A stretch of DNA of 12,098 nucleotides from an uncultured Faecalibacterium sp. (GTDB lineage: Bacteria > Bacillota > Clostridia > Oscillospirales > Ruminococcaceae), in contig CABQHF010000044.1 of assembly GCA_902463905.1 (NCBI GenBank), forward strand, positions 1-12,098, read 5' to 3'. A program made the translations under genes and the position numbers. Under the pieces are notes generated by a model. That model had not been told where the DNA came from. It ran no database searches and saw nothing but the letters and a program-made list of their open reading frames with translations. Numbering within the stretch: the stretch's first letter is position 1; every line of letters starts with the position of its first letter. Positions 1-5,688 of the stretch are shown in pieces.

Positions 1-143
1 TCTATCAGCCGCAGATCCGCGGCGTGGCCGTGCTGTGCGACGGCGGGGGAGATGTCCGCGTGGCGGCACGCATCACGGAGATGGTGGGAGCACTGCTGGA
101 CCTGCCATCCAACCGGATCTGTGTGGAGCAGCGCAAACCATGA
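1..143 (+). CDS. spoIIIAG: Stage III sporulation protein AG, C-terminal fragment
   Basis: This is the last 46 codons of a gene that begins before the window; the reading frame enters with two bases of a split codon and ends at TGA 141-143. The visible tail has the pattern of the SpoIIIAG C terminus: a 'RGVAVLCDGGGDVRV' strand segment, a helix, then 'LLDLPSNRICV'. In the family this is the ring-forming domain related to secretion-system ring proteins. SpoIIIAG forms part of the SpoIIIA-SpoIIQ channel joining mother cell and forespore during sporulation. The next gene, 27 bases downstream, is spoIIIAH, as in the spoIIIA operon of spore formers, and this raises confidence. Only the end is visible, so the membrane segment and linker cannot be judged. 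Confidence 0.8.
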   Translation, partial: YQPQIRGVAVLCDGGGDVRVAARITEMVGALLDLPSNRICVEQRKP

Positions 144-170
144 TTTTATCCGGAACAAGGAGGATGCAAG

Positions 171-785
171 ATGAGAGCACTTTCCAGAAATACCCGGCGG
201 GTGACCGCCCTGACCCTGACGGCCGCTCTGGTCATCGCCGTGTACCTGAACTGGCAGTACGCCCGCACGGACACCGGGCTTACAGCGGAGGAAGCGGTAC
301 AGACCGTCTCTGCAGAGCCTGTTCAGACAGATGTGATTCTGGACGAACTGCCGACGGAGGCGGAAGCTGTGTCCAGCGCAAACAAGAACTACGGGGAAGC
401 GCAGCTTGTGAGCGTGGCCAGTGACACCGGCGCAAAGTTCTTTGAAGAGGCCCGCCTGAAGCGGGAAAAAGCCCATGACGAAGCCATGGACACTTTGCAG
501 AAAACCATGAAGTCCGCCTCGCTCTCCGCAGAAGAAAAGAAGGATTACACCGCCCAGCTCACAGCCGGGCTGGAAGATCTGCACGCGGAAAATGAGATCG
601 AGACCCTGATCAAGGCCAAGGGCTTTGCAGACTGCCTGTGCTTTCTGCAGTCCGGCCGCGCCGACCTGACAGTGATGACTTCCGGCGACCCGCTGACGGC
701 AGAGCAGGTGGCGCAGATCCGGGATGTGGTGCTCAGCAAGAGCAGCGTGACAGCACAGAATATCACGGTGGTAGAGGTAAAATAA
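171..785 (+). CDS. spoIIIAH: Stage III sporulation protein AH
   Basis: A 204-residue protein, close to the roughly 220 residues of Bacillus SpoIIIAH. A strong AAGGAGGA ribosome binding site (about 157-164) sits seven bases before ATG 171. Residues about 10-30 form one membrane segment ending in 'VYLNWQYA', a characteristic family sequence. A variable linker follows, then from about residue 88 the conserved 'FFEEARLKREKAHDEAM' helix and a C-terminal ring-building domain, including 'IKAKGFADCLCF' and 'LTAEQVAQIRDVV'. In spore formers the outer part of SpoIIIAH, facing the space between mother cell and forespore, binds SpoIIQ to form the channel. It is the last gene of the spoIIIA group here. 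The next gene has its own promoter, so the sporulation operon probably ends here, but I see no convincing intrinsic terminator after it. Confidence 0.9.
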   Translation: MRALSRNTRRVTALTLTAALVIAVYLNWQYARTDTGLTAEEAVQTVSAEPVQTDVILDELPTEAEAVSSANKNYGEAQLVSVASDTGAKFFEEARLKREKAHDEAMDTLQKTMKSASLSAEEKKDYTAQLTAGLEDLHAENEIETLIKAKGFADCLCFLQSGRADLTVMTSGDPLTAEQVAQIRDVVLSKSSVTAQNITVVEVK

Positions 786-870
786 ACACCCTCGTTTTCC
801 GCACGGAAAAAGGCGGGGCAGGCTGGAAAAAGATCACAGGAGCTGTCCGACAGAGTTTTCCAAACAAGTA

Positions 871-900
871 TTGAAATCACCCCCGCTTTGATGGTATAAT
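871..900 (+). promoter_or_regulatory. Extended -10 promoter for the asp23-nusB gene run
   Basis: A -35 TTGAAA (871-876) and a perfect -10 TATAAT (895-900) are separated by 18 bases, and the -10 is preceded by TG (892-893), giving an extended -10. Transcription would start near 907, leaving a leader of about 110 bases before the Asp23-family gene. This is the best sigma-A-type promoter ahead of the long gene run. An imperfect inverted repeat (GATGGT 890-895, ACTATC 904-909) overlaps the -10 and might be an operator, but it is short. Confidence 0.65.
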
Positions 901-928
901 AACACTATCAGTAAATAGAAGCGGCATT

Positions 929-1000
929 CTGCCCGGCCGGGTGGCGGGCGCAGTTGCAAGGCCGTTTTGAACAGAAAAAAGCGGCAGTCCGGCTGCTTTT
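929..1000 (+). other. Structured 5' leader with two possible hairpins
   Basis: Two stem-loops can be drawn in the leader between the promoter and the Asp23-family gene. The first (about 929-953) pairs CTGCCCG with CGGG...CAG around a small bulge. The second pairs AAAAGCGGC (977-985) with GCTGCTTTT (992-1000), nine pairs including one G-U, around a six-base loop, and ends three bases before the ribosome binding site (1004-1008). The 3' arm ends in TTTT, so it looks a little like an attenuator, but the T run is short and lies within the stem. A role in controlling translation or transcription is inference. Confidence 0.35.
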
Positions 1001-1016
1001 AATGGAGGACAGCACA

Positions 1017-1373
1017 ATGAATTTACAGAATATGGATCTTCAGGGCGGCAGCCTTCAGATTTCGACCGAAGTCATTGCAAAGATCGCACACTGCGCTGCG
1101 CTGGAAGTGGAAGGCGTGGCTGAGGTGTCCTGCGGCACCCAGAACAGGAAGCTCAAGGAACTGCTGGAAGCCAGCGTCCAGCCGCCGGTGGTGGTGGAAA
1201 TGCGCGATGGTACGGCAGAGATCACCCTGAACCTTGTCATGGCAGCGGGCGCACGCATCCCCTCTGTGGCGGAAAAGGTGCAGGAGAACGTCAAGGCCGC
1301 CGTGCAGAATATGACCAATGTCACGGTGAGCCGTGTGAATCTGATCATCGCAGGCCTTGCTGCAGAGCAGTAA
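1017..1373 (+). CDS. Asp23/Gls24 family envelope stress-response protein
   Basis: A 118-residue protein covering the whole Asp23/Gls24 (DUF322) domain: 'ISTEVIAKIAHCAALEVEGV' at residues 15-34, a central beta region 'VVVEMRDGTAEITLNLVM', then 'ARIPSVAEKVQENVKAAV' and a final 'VNLIIAGL' strand. The frame extends upstream to a TTG at 954, but ATG 1017 is preferred because GGAGG (1004-1008) lies eight bases before it and family homology begins shortly after. In Bacillus the equivalent gene, yqhY, stands beside nusB and has been linked to acetyl-CoA carboxylase (accBC) control; here accBC is not adjacent. Other family members associate with the membrane in cell-envelope stress. The exact function is unknown. 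There is no signal peptide or membrane segment. Confidence 0.92.
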   Translation: MNLQNMDLQGGSLQISTEVIAKIAHCAALEVEGVAEVSCGTQNRKLKELLEASVQPPVVVEMRDGTAEITLNLVMAAGARIPSVAEKVQENVKAAVQNMTNVTVSRVNLIIAGLAAEQ

Positions 1374-1394
1374 GACATCCGGAACCGAAAAAAG

Positions 1395-1436
1395 CAGGGA
1401 TCTCTTCGTCGGGTGTTCCCCGGCGGGGAGGTCCTG
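1395..1436 (+). other. Long RNA hairpin directly before nusB
   Basis: The bases between the Asp23-family gene and nusB fold into an 18-pair stem. Bases 1395-1399 pair with 1432-1436, A1400 is a single bulge, 1401-1413 pair with 1419-1431, and the loop is TGTTC (1414-1418). Thirteen pairs are Watson-Crick and five are G-U. The stem ends five bases before the AAAGGAA ribosome binding site (1442-1448) of nusB. No T run follows, so it is not an ordinary terminator. It could be an RNase III processing site, an RNA-stability element or a translation control element; function is inference. Confidence 0.5.
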
Positions 1437-1452
1437 TTATGAAAGGAATATT

Positions 1453-1899
1453 ATGGAAAACATTTTGCCCCGTAGAGAAGCACGCGAAAACGCATTTTTG
1501 CTGGCATTTTCGCAGACCTTTGGTGACGTTCCGCTGGCGGAAGCCCTGACCAACCACGAAGAAAACGACGAAGAGCACCCGGTGGATGGTTTCAGCAAAC
1601 TGCTGCTGAACGCCTACTATGACCACTCCGCAGAGGTGGACGACGAGATCCGCGCCCATCTGCGCAACTGGACCATGGAGCGTCTGCCGCGCGTCAGCCT
1701 GACCGTGCTGCGTCTGGCCATTGCCGAGATGCTGTTCGGCGGTGAGAACAAGCCCGGTGTTGCCATCAATGAGGCCGTGGAGCTCACCAAGAAATATGGT
1801 GCCGATGAGGATTACCAGTTTGTGAACGGCCTGCTCGGTGCAGTGGCACGGGATCATGGCCTGAACGATGAAGCCGCCGTGGAGACGGCTGAACAGTGA
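1453..1899 (+). CDS. nusB: Transcription antitermination factor NusB
   Basis: A 148-residue all-helical RNA-binding protein. With NusE (ribosomal protein S10) NusB binds boxA RNA and keeps RNA polymerase moving through rRNA operons. Family landmarks are the N-terminal 'RREARENAF' (7-15, the RNA-binding helix), 'RLPRVSLTVLRLAIAEM' (77-93), 'INEAVELTKKYG' (105-116) and 'FVNGLLGAV' (123-131). ATG 1453 is chosen because it begins the conserved N terminus and has AAAGGAA five bases upstream. The frame is open further upstream, but that part has no family similarity and would run through the hairpin at 1395-1436. The stop overlaps the GTG start of the next gene. The insert at residues 30-45 is rich in acidic residues. 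Confidence 0.95.
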   Translation: MENILPRREARENAFLLAFSQTFGDVPLAEALTNHEENDEEHPVDGFSKLLLNAYYDHSAEVDDEIRAHLRNWTMERLPRVSLTVLRLAIAEMLFGGENKPGVAINEAVELTKKYGADEDYQFVNGLLGAVARDHGLNDEAAVETAEQ

Positions 1900-2837
1900 G
1901 CCGTTATACGCTCGGTGTTGATACAAGCAACTATGCAACCTCTCTGGCAGTTTTTGATACAGCCGGAGAGGTTGTTTGTGCAAAAAAGCGTTTTTTGCCG
2001 GTCAAACCCGGCCAGCTTGGCCTGCGGCAGAGCGATGCGTTGTTCCACCACACCACGGCCCTGCCGGAGATGCTGCACGAGCTTGCACAGGAGTTTGATC
2101 TGACCCGTATCGACGCCGTGGGCGTCTCCCAGAAGCCGCGCCCGGTGGAAGGCAGCTATATGCCGTGCTTTCTGGCCGGCGTGAGCGCAGCAACGGCCTT
2201 TGCCAAAGCGCGGGGCATCCCGCTCGTTTATACGACGCACCAGCAGGGCCATGCCGCTGCCGCGCTGTTTGCGGCAAAAGGCGCAGAGCTGTTCACCCGG
2301 AAGGTGCTGCTGTTCCACATTTCCGGCGGCACCACGGACCTGCTGCTGTGCGACGAAGTGCGCACGATCACCCAGCTGGGCACCAGCACCGACCTTTACG
2401 CCGGGCAGGCTGTGGATCGTGTGGGCGTCAAGCTCGGCTTTGCCTTCCCGGCGGGCGCGGAGGTGTCGCGCCTTGCCGCGGACTGCCAGGAGCCGATCAA
2501 ACCGAGATCCAGCGTGAAGGGGATGCAGTGCAGCCTCTCCGGGCTGGAAAACCAGTGCAACGCCCTGCTTGCAGCAGGGAAGAACCCCTCGTATGTGTGC
2601 AAATACTGCCTGCTCTGCGTGGCGGATACCGTGGTCAGGATGACGAAGGCTGCCCAGAAGGAATACCCCGGCCTGCCGGTGGTGTGTGCCGGCGGCGTGA
2701 TGAGCAGCGATGTGATCCGCCATTGGGTGCAGCAGCGCCTGCCGCAGGTGTATTTTGTGCCGGGGCAGTATTCCAGCGACAATGCCATCGGCGTGTCCAT
2801 CCTTGCGGCACGGGAGGCTGGCTTATGGCTGAAGTGA
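1896..2837 (+). CDS. TsaD/Kae1-like protein (peptidase M22 fold), paralogue of unknown role
   Basis: A 313-residue protein of the TsaD/Kae1/Qri7 fold (ASKHA class), shorter than standard bacterial TsaD (about 340). Conserved elements in order: N-terminal 'GVDTSNYATS' (7-16), the metal-binding pair H115 and H119 in 'HQQGH', 'ISGGTTDLL' (142-150; usually SGGHT), 'GQAVDRVGVKLGFAFPAG' (170-187), 'SLSGLE' (213-218), 'AGGVMSSD' (265-272) and D295 in 'SSDNA'. All expected metal ligands are therefore present. Start is GTG 1896, overlapping the nusB TGA as GTGA, with only a weak GGAG (1881-1884) upstream, so coupling to nusB translation is likely. True TsaD transfers threonylcarbamoyl to A37 of tRNAs with TsaB and TsaE; neither partner is visible here. 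Such genes are often labelled O-sialoglycoprotein endopeptidase, an outdated name. I think it is a second TsaD-like protein, but it could be the only one; the rest of the genome would decide. Confidence 0.8.
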   Translation: MSRYTLGVDTSNYATSLAVFDTAGEVVCAKKRFLPVKPGQLGLRQSDALFHHTTALPEMLHELAQEFDLTRIDAVGVSQKPRPVEGSYMPCFLAGVSAATAFAKARGIPLVYTTHQQGHAAAALFAAKGAELFTRKVLLFHISGGTTDLLLCDEVRTITQLGTSTDLYAGQAVDRVGVKLGFAFPAGAEVSRLAADCQEPIKPRSSVKGMQCSLSGLENQCNALLAAGKNPSYVCKYCLLCVADTVVRMTKAAQKEYPGLPVVCAGGVMSSDVIRHWVQQRLPQVYFVPGQYSSDNAIGVSILAAREAGLWLK

Positions 2838-4048
2838 TCACCGTCTCCGCGCTGAACCGCTACGTCAAATCGCTCTTTGACACCAATGATCTGCTGTTCG
2901 ACCTGGCCCTGCGGGGCGAGGTGGCAAACTTTGTGCAGAATGCGCGCAGCGGCCACTGCTACTTCACCCTGCGGGATGAGGAGGCCAGCGTCAAGGCGGT
3001 GATGTTCCGCTCAGACGCGCGGCGGCTTGCTTTCCGCCCGGAAGAGGGCATGCGGGTGGTGGTGCGCTGCCGTGCAACGCTCTATGAGCGGGATGGCGCA
3101 TTCCAGTTGTATGTGAACGAGATGTTCCCGGATGGCATCGGCTCTGCGCAGCTGGCACTGGAACAGCTCAAAGCCCGGCTGGAGCAGGAAGGTCTGTTTG
3201 ACATTGCGCACAAAAAGCCGCTGCCGCGTTATCCCCGGTGCATCGGGCTGGTGACCAGCAAGACGGGTGCAGTGCTGCAGGATATCCGCAATGTGCTCAG
3301 CCGCCGCTGGCCGGGGGTACGGCTGCTGCTCTGCCCGGTCATGGTGCAGGGCTTTGAGGCGGCACCGCAGATCGCGGCAGCCATCCGGACGCTGGACCGC
3401 AGCGGCAAGGCAGATGTGATCATCGTGGCCCGCGGCGGCGGAAGCCGGGAAGACCTGTGGGTGTTCAACGCAGAGGTGATCGCTCGGGCTGCATTTGCCT
3501 GCAAAACGCCGCTGATCAGTGCGATCGGGCACGAGATCGACTATACGATCCTGGACTTTGTGGCAGACCAGAGAGCACCCACGCCCTCGGCGGCGGCAGA
3601 GCTTGCCGTGCCGGACCGGGAAGAGCAAAAAGATATTTTGCAAAATTTACAACAAAATATTTATAAAAATATGCAAAAACGGCTTGAGTTGTGCTATAAT
3701 GAACTGGAGCAATACAACTTAGCGTTGGAACGAAAGCCTGCGCAGCACATCTGGAAGAGGGATTTTGACCAGCTGGAACAGGCCGGGCAGGCCCTCGCCG
3801 CCCAGATGCAGCGCCGGATGCAGGATGTAAATATGCAGCTGCAGCATGCGGCGGCCCTGACAGAGTCCCTGAGCCCTTACCGGGTGCTTTCCCGTGGGTA
3901 TGCCATGGTCACCACGGGCCGGGGACAGATCCTCCCGGCAGATCAGCTGCAGCCGGACGAGACCATCTATATTCGCAGTGCTTCCCACCGGGCCAGATGC
4001 CGGGTGGAAGCCGTGGAGGACATTGATGAAAACACCCAAAAGCTATGA
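2825..4048 (+). CDS. xseA: Exodeoxyribonuclease VII large subunit
   Basis: A 407-residue protein, at the short end of the family (Bacillus about 448, E. coli 456). XseA is the catalytic subunit of ExoVII, which with several XseB copies degrades single-stranded DNA from both ends during repair and recombination. The N-terminal OB fold (about 1-100) holds 'LRGEVANF' and 'GHCYFTLRD'. The catalytic core follows: 'GLVTSKTGAVLQDI' (141-154), 'ARGGGSREDLWVFN' (202-215) and 'GHEIDYTILDFVADQRAPTP' (235-254). A coiled-coil arm (about 265-345) leads to the C-terminal 'LSPYRVLSRGYAMV'. The frame is open far upstream, but ATG 2825 is the start: GGGAGG (2812-2817) lies seven bases before it and the family N terminus begins there. 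It overlaps the TsaD-like gene by 13 bases. The coiled-coil part is encoded by an unusually AT-rich patch. Confidence 0.96.
   Translation: MAEVITVSALNRYVKSLFDTNDLLFDLALRGEVANFVQNARSGHCYFTLRDEEASVKAVMFRSDARRLAFRPEEGMRVVVRCRATLYERDGAFQLYVNEMFPDGIGSAQLALEQLKARLEQEGLFDIAHKKPLPRYPRCIGLVTSKTGAVLQDIRNVLSRRWPGVRLLLCPVMVQGFEAAPQIAAAIRTLDRSGKADVIIVARGGGSREDLWVFNAEVIARAAFACKTPLISAIGHEIDYTILDFVADQRAPTPSAAAELAVPDREEQKDILQNLQQNIYKNMQKRLELCYNELEQYNLALERKPAQHIWKRDFDQLEQAGQALAAQMQRRMQDVNMQLQHAAALTESLSPYRVLSRGYAMVTTGRGQILPADQLQPDETIYIRSASHRARCRVEAVEDIDENTQKL
3672..3700 (+). promoter_or_regulatory. Possible internal promoter within xseA
   Basis: A perfect TATAAT (3695-3700) preceded by TG (3692-3693) lies inside the most AT-rich stretch of the window (about 3629-3720). 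The -35 region at a 17-base spacing is TGCAAA (3672-3677), a poor match, as is common for extended -10 promoters. If active, it would transcribe xseB, ispA, the PAP2-family gene, dxs and the genes beyond independently of the promoter at 871-900. It may also be chance in AT-rich coding sequence. Confidence 0.35.
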
Positions 4049-4250
4049 AGAAGGCATGGAGCGCCTGAACGCCATCCTGGCAAAGATGCAGGATGAGCAG
4101 ACGACCCTTGCGGAGTCGGTCAAGCTGTATGCGGAGGCGGCGTCCCTGATGGAATACTGCCACGCTGCGCTGGAAAAGACAGCGCTTCAGATCGAGGAGA
4201 TCGACGCAAAGATCGCGCAGACCATGCAGGAGCAGCGGGAGGAAAACTGA
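4026..4250 (+). CDS. xseB: Exodeoxyribonuclease VII small subunit
   Basis: A 74-residue helical protein of normal length for XseB, the non-catalytic subunit that coats the coiled-coil arms of XseA. The family pattern is 'SYEEGMERLNAIL' (6-18), 'TTLAESVKLYAEA' (26-38), then a second helix running to an acidic and glutamine-rich tail. ATG 4026 is chosen because GGAGGA (4015-4020) lies five bases upstream and the conserved region starts at once. It overlaps the end of xseA by 23 bases and ends one base into ispA, so the three genes are probably translated together. The open frame upstream of 4026 is a shadow of xseA. Confidence 0.95.
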   Translation: MKTPKSYEEGMERLNAILAKMQDEQTTLAESVKLYAEAASLMEYCHAALEKTALQIEEIDAKIAQTMQEQREEN

Positions 4251-5131
4251 TGGACTATAAAACACAGTATCAGGCTTATCTTACGCAGGCATCTGCCGCA
4301 CTGGAAAATGCCTGTGCACAGTTCCTGCCGGAGACATCTGAGGTGTGCCGCGCAGCGCGGTACAGCCTGCTGGGCGGCGGAAAGCGCATCCGGGCAGTGC
4401 TGGTGCTCAGCGTATGCGATATGCTGGGCGGGGATCTGCAGGCAGCGGCAGCGTTCAGCGCTGCGGTGGAAATGCTGCACTGCTATTCGCTGATCCACGA
4501 TGACCTGCCCTGCATGGATAACGATGACCTGCGGCGCGGCCGCCCCTCCTGCCACAAGGCATTCGGGGAAGCGACCGCCATGCTGGCAGGGGATGTGCTT
4601 TTGACCGAGGCCTTTGAGGCAATCGCCAATGCACCGGCCAGCCCGCAGGCCTGCGTACAGGCTGCAAAGGCGCTGGGCCTTGGTGCCGGCAGCCGCGGCA
4701 TGGTGTACGGGCAGGAGCTGGATCTGAAATATGAGGCACTGGCTGCCACCGAAGAGCAGCTGCGCCTGATCCATCGCAACAAGACCGGCGCGCTGATCAG
4801 TGCGGCCGTCCGGATGGGCGCTGCCGCCGCAGGTGCCGATGCCGACCAGTGCCGTGCGCTGGAGGCCTATGCCTATGGCATCGGGCTGGTGTTCCAGATC
4901 GTGGACGATGTGCTGGATGTGACCAGTACGCCGGAGCAGCTGGGCAAGCCCATTGGCAGCGACAGCGAGAACGGCAAGACGACATTTGAGACCCTGTATG
5001 GCGTGGACGGTGCCATGGAGCTTGCACGGCGCGTGAACGATGAAACCTGCAGCGCACTGCGCAGCACATTCGGTGATAAAGCGGCCTTTCTGGAGCAGCT
5101 TGCACAGCAGCTCCTGACACGCAAAAATTAA
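4250..5131 (+). CDS. ispA: Farnesyl diphosphate synthase (short-chain prenyltransferase)
   Basis: A 293-residue all-helical prenyl synthase that adds isopentenyl diphosphate to dimethylallyl and geranyl diphosphate to make farnesyl diphosphate, the precursor of undecaprenyl and quinone chains. Visible motifs: 'GGGKRIR' (42-48), the first aspartate-rich motif 'DDLPCMDND' (84-92), 'GQELDLKYE' (154-162), 'KTG' (178-180) and the second aspartate-rich motif 'DDVLD' (219-223). The first motif carries the two-residue insertion of bacterial type enzymes, and Tyr79, five residues before it, is the chain-length position that favours the C15 product. GGGAGG (4237-4242) lies seven bases before ATG 4250, which overlaps the xseB stop by one base. 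Geranylgeranyl or geranyl products cannot be fully excluded from sequence alone. Confidence 0.93.
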   Translation: MDYKTQYQAYLTQASAALENACAQFLPETSEVCRAARYSLLGGGKRIRAVLVLSVCDMLGGDLQAAAAFSAAVEMLHCYSLIHDDLPCMDNDDLRRGRPSCHKAFGEATAMLAGDVLLTEAFEAIANAPASPQACVQAAKALGLGAGSRGMVYGQELDLKYEALAATEEQLRLIHRNKTGALISAAVRMGAAAAGADADQCRALEAYAYGIGLVFQIVDDVLDVTSTPEQLGKPIGSDSENGKTTFETLYGVDGAMELARRVNDETCSALRSTFGDKAAFLEQLAQQLLTRKN

Positions 5132-5167
5132 AACGGATCTGTGTCCGGGAAAGAAAAAGGAAACACT

Positions 5168-5638
5168 ATGCAGTTCATTCATGATATTCTTTCATTCAAC
5201 CGCATTCTCACGGTTTCACTTCTGGCATGGTTCGTGGCACAGGTGCTTAAGACCATCATCAACTTTATCCTGCTGGGCAAGCTCCAGCTGGAACGGATGT
5301 GGGGCGACGGCGGCATGCCCAGCGCCCACAGCGCCACCGTCTGCGCCATGGCCATTGCCACAGCGCGGTGCGAGGGCGTCAACTCGGCCATCTTTGCGGT
5401 GGCCTGCGTGGTGGCCATCATCACCATGCACGATGCCATGGGTGTGCGGCATGAGACCGGCGAACAGGCAAAGGTGTTGAACCAGATGATCGAGCATTGG
5501 ATCGATGTCAGCGAAAAGAACGCACCGCTCCTGCAGAGCATCCATCTGAAAGAGATGGTCGGCCATACGCCGCTGCAGGTGGTTGCTGGTTTTCTGGTCG
5601 GCCTTGCGGTCGGCCTGCTGTACCCGCTGGGCCTGTGA
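5168..5638 (+). CDS. Divergent PAP2-family membrane protein (DUF212, YuiD-like)
   Basis: A 156-residue membrane protein with hydrophobic segments near residues 14-37, 57-66, 74-87 and 136-154. It carries the divergent PAP2 signatures: Lys28, 'GDGGMPSAHSATV' (46-58, matching the PSGH motif of PAP2 phosphatases) and 'MHDAMGVRHETGEQAKVLN' (87-105), plus 'GHTPLQVVAG' (132-141). The frame could start at GTG 5141, but ATG 5168 has an AAAAAGGAA site (5154-5162) and begins the usual N terminus. Classical PAP2 enzymes remove phosphate from lipid phosphates or diphosphates; this divergent family is poorly characterised. Its place between ispA and dxs suggests it may act on a prenyl phosphate, but that is inference. 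The spacing is 36 bases after ispA and 50 before dxs. Confidence 0.88.
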   Translation: MQFIHDILSFNRILTVSLLAWFVAQVLKTIINFILLGKLQLERMWGDGGMPSAHSATVCAMAIATARCEGVNSAIFAVACVVAIITMHDAMGVRHETGEQAKVLNQMIEHWIDVSEKNAPLLQSIHLKEMVGHTPLQVVAGFLVGLAVGLLYPLGL

Positions 5639-5688
5639 CGAGCGCCCGGGGCGGGGAAACATTGCATTGAAGGACGTGTGATCTATCT

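Noticed and set aside
1439..1441. ATG just upstream as an alternative nusB start
   Set aside because: It is out of frame with nusB and opens only a short frame without similarity.
1854..2723. 289-codon open frame on the minus strand opposite the TsaD-like gene
   Set aside because: Antisense to a gene with clear family motifs; composition typical of a codon-bias artefact.
2165..2824. Upstream extension of the xseA frame that would add 220 residues
   Set aside because: The region overlaps the TsaD-like gene, the translation is Arg/Pro/Gly/Cys-rich and unrelated to any domain, and a good ribosome binding site marks ATG 2825.
4187..5182. 331-codon open frame on the minus strand opposite xseB and ispA
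   Set aside because: It mirrors well-supported + strand genes in GC-rich DNA, has low-complexity Cys/His/Arg-rich composition, and has no recognised domain; a shadow frame.
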